From NCBI GenBank assembly GCA_027081065.1, contig JALWLW010000012.1:1-7203 (forward strand): a stretch of 7,203 nucleotides of DNA, read 5' to 3'. Positions 1 to 5,464 of this stretch are shown piece by piece (position 1 is the stretch's first letter; the number at the start of each line of letters is the position of its first letter). The translations under genes were made by a program, and so were the position numbers. A model generated the notes under the pieces. It made no database searches. It saw only the letters and a program-made list of their open reading frames with translations, and had not been told where the DNA came from. This stretch comes from Campylobacteraceae bacterium (GTDB lineage: Bacteria > Campylobacterota > Campylobacteria > Campylobacterales > Sulfurovaceae).

Positions 1-254
1 TCTTTAGATTGACTCGATTTATCTCCACCAACAAGTAGAACAATAATCTCATCACCTCTTTGTGTATAGTAAACACGATAACCTGGACCTGTTGTAATTC
101 TAAGTTCGCTTACTTTGTCACCCAAGGATTTATGGTCACCAAAATTACCTGCTCTTATGCGTTTAATTCTACGAAGAATAGATACTTTAGCTTGTATATC
201 TTTGAGTTTAAGTAGCCATTTGGAAAAAAGGTCTGTTTCTTTTACTTCATACAT
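1..254 (-). CDS. RelE/ParE-superfamily toxin (Gp49/HigB-like), C-terminus cut by window edge
   Basis: The minus strand reads openly from ATG at 254-252 to the window edge, giving 84 codons without a stop. The protein begins MYEVKETDLFSKWLLKLKD and contains GNFGDHKSLGDKVSELRI (residues 37-54), then GPGYRVYYTQRGDE and LLVGGDKS. This order is the hallmark of the short toxins often called addiction-module killer proteins (PF05973, RelE/ParE fold). Family members are about 95-105 residues, so only the last helix is missing. Relatives act in the cytoplasm, mostly as ribosome-dependent or ribosome-associated mRNA interferases. In this subfamily the toxin gene usually comes first and an HTH antitoxin follows; here the antitoxin would lie off the left edge and is not seen. 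The start is fixed because the next upstream ATG-like triplet is out of frame and no upstream extension is plausible. The fold assignment is confident; the target is unknown. Confidence 0.88.
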   Translation of the reverse strand, partial: MYEVKETDLFSKWLLKLKDIQAKVSILRRIKRIRAGNFGDHKSLGDKVSELRITTGPGYRVYYTQRGDEIIVLLVGGDKSSQSK

Positions 255-258
255 GGTT

Positions 259-287
259 AGTGTATCTTAAAAGATACGAATTGTCAA
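259..287 (-). promoter_or_regulatory. Promoter of the RelE-like toxin gene
   Basis: On the minus strand TTGACA (287-282), a spacer of exactly 17 nt, and TACACT (264-259) form a good sigma-70 promoter. Only four bases (AACC) separate the -10 box from the ATG at 254. The expected transcription start would fall at or very near the start codon, and no Shine-Dalgarno sequence is present, so the transcript may be leaderless. The spacer contains the palindrome described separately. Confidence 0.65.
262..277. promoter_or_regulatory. Putative toxin-antitoxin operator palindrome
   Basis: GTATCTTAAAAGATAC is a perfect inverted repeat with 7-bp arms (262-268 and 271-277) and a 2-bp centre. It occupies the spacer and the first bases of the -10 box of the toxin promoter, where a bound repressor would exclude RNA polymerase. 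Type II toxin-antitoxin operons are normally repressed by the antitoxin or the complex at such a site. The repeat is seen directly; its binding by the unseen antitoxin is inferred. Confidence 0.6.
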
Positions 288-365
288 GATTAATATATTG
301 CATACCTCTGCCTTTTTTTGATTTATGAATTATTTTAACATAAAAAAATATTTATTATTAAAAAT

Positions 366-380
366 ATGACAAATTGTCAT
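366..380. repeat. Perfect short palindrome ATGACAAATTGTCAT
   Basis: Two 7-bp arms (366-372 ATGACAA, 374-380 TTGTCAT) flank a single central A. The palindrome lies in the AT-rich gap between the divergent toxin and hipB genes, roughly 95 bp upstream of the toxin promoter and 220 bp upstream of the hipB promoter. It could be a protein-binding site or the edge of the adjoining repeat region; nothing decides between these. Confidence 0.35.
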
Positions 381-385
381 GTTTT

Positions 386-411
386 CCGTAGGGTGCATTT
401 TCCAACGCACC
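386..411. repeat. GGTGC/GCACC intergenic hairpin repeat
   Basis: CCGTAGGGTGC (386-396), a ten-base loop and GCACC (407-411) make a small stem-loop. On the opposite strand it reads GGTGCGTTGGAAAATGCACC. Motifs of the GGTGCGTT...GCACC type are familiar to me as dispersed intergenic palindromes in many proteobacteria. A related GGTGCGTTAG core occurs on the minus strand at 6092-6101 in this window. The stem is seen; membership of a dispersed repeat family is inferred. Confidence 0.5.
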
Positions 412-459
412 GTTAAATAAGACTTGCACAAATAAAAGCTTCTGCCGAAAGGCTTAAAA

Positions 460-575
460 AATCGTAGGTGTGACCATGTCACACGACAAAACCAAATGAC
501 GCATAATTTAAAATTTGAAATTTCCATTTGGTTGAAATTGAGATTTGACGTGTGATATGGTCATACCTACGGATT
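460..575. repeat. Nested long inverted repeat (MITE- or REPIN-like, non-coding)
   Basis: The outer arms are about 34-36 bp (460-493 and 540-575). Both read approximately AAT(C)CGTAGGTRTGACCAT and then RTCACACG when viewed from their own ends, with a handful of mismatches. Inside lies a second, perfect pair, AACCAAATG (490-498) and CATTTGGTT (525-533), around an AT-rich loop with further AAATTT self-complementarity. The whole could fold into one long hairpin. No transposase or convincing protein is encoded; an open minus-strand frame across it is a by-product. The mismatched arms suggest an old copy. It ends 25 bp before the hipB -10 box and so lies where upstream promoter elements would be. 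Confidence 0.7.
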
Positions 576-600
576 AAAATAAAATAGATAATATTTTAGC

Positions 601-606
601 TATAAT
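601..606 (+). promoter_or_regulatory. hipB promoter -10 box
   Basis: A perfect TATAAT lies 27 bp before the hipB ATG. There is no TTGACA at the right distance; the sequence there (about 578-583) is A/T only, which is usual for Campylobacterota promoters. A transcript would start near 612-614 and include the AAGGAA ribosome-binding site at 624-629. Confidence 0.6.
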
Positions 607-633
607 ACCTATATAACCCAAAAAAGGAATAAA

Positions 634-906
634 ATGTTATCTTTTTTACCTCCTACACCATCAGAGATGATGGAGACGCTTAAAATCAAATTTAAACAAC
701 GCAGAAAAGCACTAGGCTACACCCAACCCGAACTTGCCTCTCGTTCAGGTGTTAGCCTTGGGTCACTGAAACGATTTGAACGTTTTGGGCAAATTTCGTT
801 GGAGTCGCTTTTGAAATTGGCTTTGGTTTTGGAGTGTTTGGGGGAGTTTGGAGCTTTGTGTGAGGTGGAAGAGGAGAGGTTTAATAGTATAGAGGATTTG
901 TTGTGA
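634..906 (+). CDS. hipB: HipB-like XRE-family antitoxin
   Basis: This 90-residue protein is an HTH DNA-binding antitoxin. A Cro/C1-type helix-turn-helix spans about residues 16-66: FKQRRKALGYTQPELASRSG, then VSLGSLKRFERFGQISLESL, then the closing helix LKLALVL. The opening FLPPTPSEMM and the ...SIEDLL tail fit the short antitoxins paired with HipA kinases of the type seen at 4185-5402. Family knowledge: such proteins bind the operon operator and neutralise HipA. Translation from 634 is supported by AAGGAA four bases upstream; ATG 667 or 670 would cut into the conserved N-terminus. Its TGA (904-906) sits in a GTGA that is the remnant start of the original hipA, so the gene used to be directly coupled to its toxin. 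GC content is visibly higher than in the cassette that follows. Confidence 0.85.
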   Translation: MLSFLPPTPSEMMETLKIKFKQRRKALGYTQPELASRSGVSLGSLKRFERFGQISLESLLKLALVLECLGEFGALCEVEEERFNSIEDLL

Positions 907-938
907 AAACTTTAATAAATGATGGTAAAATACAATAA
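891..938 (+). pseudogene. Remnant of the ancestral hipA start: RBS, GTG and first codons
   Basis: AGAGGA (891-896), six bases, then GTG (903-905) form a well-placed translation start that overlaps the hipB stop by four bases. The frame reads M-K-T-L and then departs from HipA sequence into cassette DNA, ending at TAA 936-938 after 11 codons. Joining it at AAACTTTAA to the present hipA gives M-K-T-L-N-I-Y-L-S, a typical HipA opening. I read this as the severed 5' end of hipA. It may still be translated into a meaningless 11-mer. Confidence 0.75.
907..915 (+). repeat. Left copy of 9-bp target-site duplication
   Basis: AAACTTTAA directly follows the hipB stop codon. It matches 4201-4209 exactly and the match does not extend by even one base on either side. 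It lies in codons 2-5 of the reconstructed ancestral hipA, and both copies are in the same reading phase. Confidence 0.75.
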
Positions 939-951
939 TTAGAAAAAAGGA
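926..951 (+). promoter_or_regulatory. Cassette promoter -10 and ribosome-binding site
   Basis: Overlapping -10-like boxes TAAAAT (926-931) and TACAAT (931-936) lie inside the left end of the cassette, followed by AAGGA (947-951) six bases before the DUF262 ATG. The cassette thus appears to carry its own promoter. No -35 consensus is visible. Confidence 0.45.
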
Positions 952-957
952 AAGAAG

Positions 958-2628
958 ATGGCATTGTCTTTAACAGCAGAGCAACAATCAATATTTGATA
1001 TGTTTAGTGGTAAAAATCAATATATTATTCCAGCTTATCAACGGGCATATTCATGGGGAGAATCAGAGTGTAAAGAGTTATTTGATGATTTAAAGAATGC
1101 TTATTTTTCTCATCTTAAGAGTGATACTAGCAAAGATGGATATTTTTTAGGAAATATAGTTATTGCACGTAGTTTAGAAGATAGAAATAGATTAGAGATA
1201 ATAGATGGGCAACAACGATTAACGACATTAACTCTTTTAATTAAAGTATTATTAAAGTTTGATGAAACTAATAATGATTTACAAAATGCTATTTATATTC
1301 CAGGAGGAAGACGAGGAGATGAATCTAAAAGAAGATTAGATACAAATGTTTTTATAAAACAAGATGCAGAGTCGCTAAAGGATACTATTAGTCTAGTATT
1401 AGATGATAAAAATTGTAAAACAACTAAAAAAGATAATCAATTTAAAAGAAATATATGTTTTTTTTATAATGAGATAAAAGAGTTTTCTAAATTTAATAGG
1501 ATTGAAGATTTTATTGATTTCTTTTTATATGATGTTACACTTTTACCAATTCAAACAGAAGATAATAATGCAGATAAAGCAAGAGAAAAGGCTTTAAAGA
1601 TTTTTGAAACCATAAATGATAGAGGATTGAGCTTGTCTGACTCTGATATTTTTAAAGCAACATTATATTCTAATGCTCTTAATAATTTAAAGCATGATGA
1701 TTTCATAGAAAAATGGAATGAATTTGATGAGAATTGTAGAGATATTCAAAATCATATTGGCTTTAAACAGAAAAACCCTATAGATGAGGTTTTTAGAACT
1801 TATACTTATATCCTAAGAGGAGAGAAAGGTAATAAAAGTAGTGAAGTTAGTCTAAGAACATTTTATCTTCAACAATCAGATTCTCCCTTTAAAAAAAAGA
1901 ATTATGATGAAGTCCTTAGTGATTTAAATAAAATCATTGAAGCAATTCAGTTTTTTGGAGATGTTACTAAAAATCCAAAAAAGTTTGAAGAATTAACAAA
2001 ATGGTTTCAGTTAGTAAATTGTTATACAAATAAGTTTCCATTAAATGTTCTCTTGGTTTATCTTTATCATAATGGTTTAGAAAATACAAAAGAGCTAAAA
2101 AAATTTTCAAAAAACTTGGTTAAGTTTGCCTATGGAGCTGGTCGTCATATTGATACAATGAAACGAATGATGTACGATATTTCAATTAAAGTAATGAATA
2201 ACAGAGAGTTAAGTTTTAATTTTAAATCAGAAAAAGAGTTATTATATAGTTATTCAGGTTCTTTGAGAAAAGGACTACAACTGTTAGCTTTATATTTAAA
2301 TCCTAAACAGAGTAGTGCTATAGAACTTTCTTATAATACTGATAAAATTATAAATAGTAAAGATTTAGCTTTTTTATCTAGTTCTTGGGAGAATAAAGAG
2401 TTTGATGAGTATAAAGATAGTCTTGGAAATGTATTAATTACAGATGTACCCAAAAGAAATACGGTTTTAACTAAAAGAATCGTTGATTATCGTCAATCAT
2501 CTATAATTGAGATACAAGAGTTACTTAAAGATTTAGAAGATTGGACATATAGTAAATATGAGCAAAGAGAAAATAAATTAAGAGAAAGATTAAATAAATT
2601 TTTTAAGGTAGAAGATGAAAATAAATAA
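958..2628 (+). CDS. DUF262 (GmrS-like) protein with degenerate DUF1524 C-terminus
   Basis: This 556-residue protein has the three signatures of DUF262/GmrS: IIPAYQRAYSW (23-33), IDGQQRLTTL (82-91) and FETINDRGLSLSDSDIFK (216-233). In GmrSD and SspE-type defence proteins this domain uses nucleotides and regulates an attached or partner DUF1524 HNH-like nuclease. The C-terminus still aligns by eye with DUF1524: SSWENKEFDEYKDSLGN, then N (PKRN), K, Y and W at the usual spacing, then R..KLRERL. Where the family has a catalytic E-H-I-x-P motif this protein reads AIELSYNT (454-461), so the catalytic histidine seems absent. The start at 958 has AAGGA six bases upstream. The gene overlaps the ATPase gene by 14 bp, implying translational coupling and a joint function. 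A defence role (restriction of modified or phage DNA) is inferred from the family. No methylase is nearby. Confidence 0.85.
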   Translation: MALSLTAEQQSIFDMFSGKNQYIIPAYQRAYSWGESECKELFDDLKNAYFSHLKSDTSKDGYFLGNIVIARSLEDRNRLEIIDGQQRLTTLTLLIKVLLKFDETNNDLQNAIYIPGGRRGDESKRRLDTNVFIKQDAESLKDTISLVLDDKNCKTTKKDNQFKRNICFFYNEIKEFSKFNRIEDFIDFFLYDVTLLPIQTEDNNADKAREKALKIFETINDRGLSLSDSDIFKATLYSNALNNLKHDDFIEKWNEFDENCRDIQNHIGFKQKNPIDEVFRTYTYILRGEKGNKSSEVSLRTFYLQQSDSPFKKKNYDEVLSDLNKIIEAIQFFGDVTKNPKKFEELTKWFQLVNCYTNKFPLNVLLVYLYHNGLENTKELKKFSKNLVKFAYGAGRHIDTMKRMMYDISIKVMNNRELSFNFKSEKELLYSYSGSLRKGLQLLALYLNPKQSSAIELSYNTDKIINSKDLAFLSSSWENKEFDEYKDSLGNVLITDVPKRNTVLTKRIVDYRQSSIIEIQELLKDLEDWTYSKYEQRENKLRERLNKFFKVEDENK

Positions 2629-3571
2629 AATAGAGTTGAAAAATTTTAAATTTCATCATGCTTTAGATTTTGAAATTAAAGAACAAAATTGTTTGATATA
2701 TGGTGAGAATGGAACAGGAAAAAGTTCTATTTATGAGGCATTGTATTCTAATTTTTATTTTTTTAAAAATAATAAAATTGCAACAAATCAAATAGATATA
2801 AGAGAAAAATTTATACATAGAGATTATAGAACAGAAGAAGAGTTAGAAGTTAATGTATTATTTGATGATAAATCTGAATTAAATCGGACAGAGAATGAGA
2901 TAAGAAATCAAGAACTCTTAGATAATAAAGTAATTTATTTTGCAAATGAAAGGCTTCTACGAGAAATTACTGAAAATAATTTTTATTCAGTCTTAAAGGA
3001 TATTTTAACAGAGCATTTTTCAAAACTAAATGAGCTTCCTAGCTATTCAATTTTAAAGAATAAACTAAGACGTTTACAAACAGAAGTTACTCAAGAAATC
3101 ATACAAGAAAGAATAGATTTAGATACTGAACTCAAGAATGCTTTTTATGACTATATTCCTCTAAAGAGTATCAATGATATTCTAAAAGATAGTTTTGATG
3201 AAAAATTTGAAATTGATTTTGAGTTTATAGATTCTTCAATTGAAGATAAAAAATTAACTTATCCAAGTATCTTCATTGGAGTAAAAGGAATAGATGATAG
3301 AGGAGATTTCCAAAATCATTTTAATGAAGCTAAGTTAAAACTTATAGGCATTGCTATTTATTTTGCTTTAGCAAAAAAGTATGAAACTAATAGTGAGTTA
3401 AAGCTATTGGTTCTTGATGACTTTTTAACAAGCCTTGATATGGCAAATCGGAAATTGATAGTTCAGTATATTTTAGAAAACTTTGAAAAATATCAGAAGA
3501 TTATTTTGACTCATAATATTCAGTTTTATAATTTGATTATTAGGCTTTTGAAGTTAAGAAAAAAAAAATGA
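2615..3571 (+). CDS. ABC/SMC-like AAA ATPase, N-terminal frame (ends at an A10 tract)
   Basis: This frame has 318 codons. It opens with the RecF/SMC-type strand KINKIELKNFKFH, followed by Walker A GENGTGKSS (30-38). Near the end come a signature-like helix HFNEAKLKLIGIAIYF (235-250), Walker B LLVLDD (264-269), D-loop SLD (273-275) and the H-loop in ILTHN (H300). The complete ATP-binding core is therefore present. The region between (about 85-215) is charged and helical, and shorter than a full SMC coiled coil. AAGG six bases before ATG 2615 supports the start, inside the end of the DUF262 gene. The frame closes with R-K-K-K and TGA (3569-3571) right after ten consecutive A. The adjoining frame continues with family-like sequence to 4175, so this is probably the first part of a ~519-residue protein. 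By analogy with ATPase/nuclease defence pairs it may sense or load its partner; this is inferred. Confidence 0.8.
   Translation: MKINKIELKNFKFHHALDFEIKEQNCLIYGENGTGKSSIYEALYSNFYFFKNNKIATNQIDIREKFIHRDYRTEEELEVNVLFDDKSELNRTENEIRNQELLDNKVIYFANERLLREITENNFYSVLKDILTEHFSKLNELPSYSILKNKLRRLQTEVTQEIIQERIDLDTELKNAFYDYIPLKSINDILKDSFDEKFEIDFEFIDSSIEDKKLTYPSIFIGVKGIDDRGDFQNHFNEAKLKLIGIAIYFALAKKYETNSELKLLVLDDFLTSLDMANRKLIVQYILENFEKYQKIILTHNIQFYNLIIRLLKLRKKK
3559..3568 (+). other. A10 homopolymer at the frame change (possible slippage site)
   Basis: Ten consecutive A sit exactly where the ATPase reading frame shifts. Reading the run as nine A joins the two halves into one open frame of about 519 residues across 2615-4175, through R-K-K-N-D-G-E-E-E-L-T-D-W. 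Possible causes are a genuine frameshift mutation, a homopolymer base-calling error, or RNA polymerase slippage that makes both short and long products. A plain -1 ribosomal shift would not reach the downstream frame. Confidence 0.7.
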
Positions 3572-4175
3572 TGGGGAAGAAGAATTAACTGATTGGGATA
3601 TTAAAAATATATTTATCAAAGAAGAGGAAGATAAAAACTTATCTGTTATGATAGATAAGGAGGAAGATTATCTTACCAAAGCTAAAGATAAGTTAGATGA
3701 GTATGAACTTGAAATAAGTGGTAATTTTTTAAGAAAAGAATTTGAAAGAACTGCCACTGAATTTGAACAACTTTTGGAATTAGGTAGAGTAGAAGACTTA
3801 GATAAAATTTTAAAATCTTTAGTAAAATTAGATTGTATCTTTACTGAATCGCCTACTAAAATACTTTATAACTCTTTTCCTAAGCAAATAGAATATATTA
3901 AGAAAATATTAGAGCCGTCTCCTCAAAGTGATAATAGTAAACTTAATCAACTTAGAAAAGCAATTAATAATTTTGAAGTATCAGTAGAGCTAAAAAAGAA
4001 AGTATATGATACAAGTTATTTAAAAAGTATCATTTTAAAGACAGAATTTTATAAAGATATATTAATGAACTATGCCTCTCATGATGACCAAGAAAAAGAA
4101 CTTCATCAAAAAGAATTTAAAAAAGCAATAGAGCTTTTAAAAGCTTTAAAAAAAATATTGAATGAGTTAAAGTAA
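3570..4175 (+). pseudogene. C-terminal half of the same ATPase, in the shifted frame
   Basis: This frame is open from GAT 3570 to TAA 4173-4175. It begins DGEEELTDWDIKNIFIKEEE, which directly follows the ATPase core, so it is a continuation and not a new gene. The first ATG (3648) has no ribosome-binding site. The ~200 residues are highly charged and helix-rich. They end with NYASHDDQEKELHQKEF (Asn codon 4068, His codon 4080), then a helix rich in K and L. An N-x-x-S-H-D motif followed by E-x-x-x-A-I/L is common at the C-terminus of such stand-alone ABC-type ATPases in defence loci, from my recollection of the family. If the halves are not joined, the ATPase lacks this domain and the short frame is probably not translated efficiently. 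The end lies 9 bp before hipA. Confidence 0.7.
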
Positions 4176-4184
4176 TATTAATTC

Positions 4185-5402
4185 ATGTATCAAAATATCC
4201 AAACTTTAAATATTTATCTTAGTCAACAAAAAACCCAAAAGGTAGGAACCCTAGCCCAAAAAGACAAAAAAATCTACTTTGAGTACGACAAAGCATTCCT
4301 AAAAACAGGTATAGAACTCTCGCCCTATAAACTCCCACTAAAAGCAGGTCTGTTTCGTTGTGATGATGATACTTTTGAGGGGCTTTGGGGTCTGTTTGCT
4401 GATTCGTTGCCTGATGGTTGGGGGCGATTGCTTATGGATAGACATTTGATGAGGTTGGGAGTTAATCCTAACTCTTTGACTGCGTTGGATAGATTGGCTT
4501 ATGTGGGTAAGTATGGTATGGGGGCTTTGAGTTATGAACCCCAAAAAGATGTAGAAGAGTTGGGATTTAATGAGATAGTTTTAGATGATTTGGCTAAGAG
4601 TTCAGAAGAGATTTTAGAGGGAAGTTCAGATAAGATGGTAGATGAACTTTTAGCACTTGGAGGTTCTTCGGGTGGGGCTAGACCAAAGGTGTTGGTACAG
4701 TTGAGTGCTGACCACACACAGATAGTTCATGGAAAAGAGAAACTAAAAGAGGGCTTTTCTCACTACATAGTAAAGTTTGCTTCATCACTCGATAGCAAAG
4801 AGATAGGGGCTATAGAGTACGCCTACTCACTTATGGCAAAAGAGGCAGGGTTAGAGATGACAAACACCGTTTTGTTAGAGGGGAGAAGAGGACGATACTT
4901 TGCTATAGAACGATTTGATAGGATGGGAGACAAAAGAGTACACATGCACTCTGTTGCAGGGCTTACGCATAGTGACTTTAGGTTTCCTAAATTAGACTAT
5001 GATGATTTGTTACGGCTTACTCTGCATTTGACCAAGAGCATGGTAGAGGTAGAGAAGATGTTTCGACTAGCTTGTTTTAATCTCTTTGCACATAACCGTG
5101 ATGACCATGCTAAAAACTTCTCTTTTTTAATGGACGAAAAAGGAGTTTGGCGACTCTCTCCTGCGTATGATATTACATTCTCTTTTGGACTTGGAGGTGA
5201 ACACAGCACGATGTATCTAGGAGAGGGGAAAAATCCTACTAAAAAACATCTTTTAGAGTTAGGAAAAAGACATGGACTAAAAAAGGCTAACTTTATAATT
5301 GATGAGGTAGAAAGAGCAGTGAAGAAGTGGGAAGAGTTTGCTAGTGAGGTTAAGTTGTCAAGAAAGACAATACAAGAGATAGGTAAATATATTACAATTT
5401 GA
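4185..5402 (+). CDS. hipA: HipA-family Ser/Thr kinase toxin with a cassette-derived start
   Basis: This 405-residue protein is a HipA toxin. The N-terminal couple domain (about 8-115) includes GLFADSLPDGWGRLLMDRHL. The kinase domain follows with a glycine/serine loop GGSSGGARPK (159-168), HYIVKF, and the catalytic loop HNRDDHAKNF (303-312), with D306 as predicted base. YDIT supplies the metal-binding D329. Studied HipA kinases phosphorylate aminoacyl-tRNA synthetases such as GltX and slow growth; serines in the Gly-rich loop are sites of inhibitory autophosphorylation in relatives. All key residues are present, so the enzyme looks intact. Its start is odd: ATG 4185 is the only option, because TAA 4179-4181 lies in frame upstream and the next methionine is far inside. 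It has no ribosome-binding site, and codons 1-5 are cassette DNA. It now sits 9 bp after the ATPase gene, 3.3 kb from its antitoxin. Confidence 0.9.
   Translation: MYQNIQTLNIYLSQQKTQKVGTLAQKDKKIYFEYDKAFLKTGIELSPYKLPLKAGLFRCDDDTFEGLWGLFADSLPDGWGRLLMDRHLMRLGVNPNSLTALDRLAYVGKYGMGALSYEPQKDVEELGFNEIVLDDLAKSSEEILEGSSDKMVDELLALGGSSGGARPKVLVQLSADHTQIVHGKEKLKEGFSHYIVKFASSLDSKEIGAIEYAYSLMAKEAGLEMTNTVLLEGRRGRYFAIERFDRMGDKRVHMHSVAGLTHSDFRFPKLDYDDLLRLTLHLTKSMVEVEKMFRLACFNLFAHNRDDHAKNFSFLMDEKGVWRLSPAYDITFSFGLGGEHSTMYLGEGKNPTKKHLLELGKRHGLKKANFIIDEVERAVKKWEEFASEVKLSRKTIQEIGKYITI
4201..4209 (+). repeat. Right copy of 9-bp target-site duplication
   Basis: AAACTTTAA here spans codons 6-9 of the current hipA. 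It matches 907-915, the position immediately behind the hipB stop. From here on hipA is native sequence; the five codons before it (M-Y-Q-N-I) come from cassette DNA. Confidence 0.75.
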
Positions 5403-5433
5403 CATATCTCTTTGCTATTTTTAAAAAGTAGTT

Positions 5434-5458
5434 TATAATTGTTCTTTAATATGAGGAG
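5434..5458 (+). promoter_or_regulatory. Promoter -10 and ribosome-binding site of the ORF6N gene
   Basis: TATAAT (5434-5439) lies 25 bp before the ORF6N ATG. A weak TTGCTA (5412-5417) lies 16 bp upstream of it. AGGAG (5454-5458), six bases before ATG 5465, is the best Shine-Dalgarno in the window. The gene probably has its own transcript, separate from hipA. Confidence 0.55.
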
Positions 5459-5464
5459 AAAGCT

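Larger units (their letters stand above)
907..4209 (+). mobile_element. Inserted DUF262-ATPase cassette splitting hipB from hipA
   Basis: The cassette proper is about 916-4200, bounded by AAACTTTAA on both sides. It contains two overlapping genes in the same direction as hipB/hipA and no recombinase or transposase. Its composition is strikingly different: 1441-1500 has 9 G/C in 60 bases, while 4381-4440 in hipA has 31 in 60. Deleting the cassette plus one repeat restores a coupled hipB-hipA junction (GTGA overlap). Terminal inverted repeats are not convincing, so the mechanism is open: a transposon-like event acting in trans, or capture by a recombinase encoded elsewhere. The insertion is well supported; the exact ends are known only to within the duplication. 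Confidence 0.75.

Noticed and set aside
330..527. A 65-codon open frame on the minus strand between the toxin and hipB genes
   Set aside because: It runs through the inverted repeats, has no ribosome-binding site and resembles no known protein; the palindromes explain the open frame.
608..627. A HipB operator of the E. coli type (TATCC-N8-GGATA) near the hipB start
   Set aside because: Only a loose CCT...AGG pair is present and the spacing and flanks do not fit.
3648..4175. An independent 175-residue gene starting at ATG 3648
   Set aside because: There is no Shine-Dalgarno, the same frame is open and sensible upstream to the A10 tract, and the content reads as the C-terminus of the ATPase.
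930..4190. Possible terminal inverted repeats of the cassette: ATACAATAATTA (930-941) against the complement of TAATTCATGTAT (4179-4190), 10 of 12 matching
   Set aside because: They are set in by 14 and 10 bases from the supposed ends, are short, and consist mostly of A/T, so chance is likely. I do not claim a transposon family from them.
4338..5209. Three open frames on the minus strand inside hipA (4338-4544, 4532-4717, 4997-5209)
   Set aside because: They are antisense shadows of a well-conserved kinase gene, with no start signals or family resemblance.
5412..5432. A CTATTTTTAAAAAGTAG near-palindrome after hipA as a terminator
   Set aside because: The stem is made of A/T pairs only, with one mismatch and no G/C base; it overlaps the ORF6N promoter region and is too weak to call.
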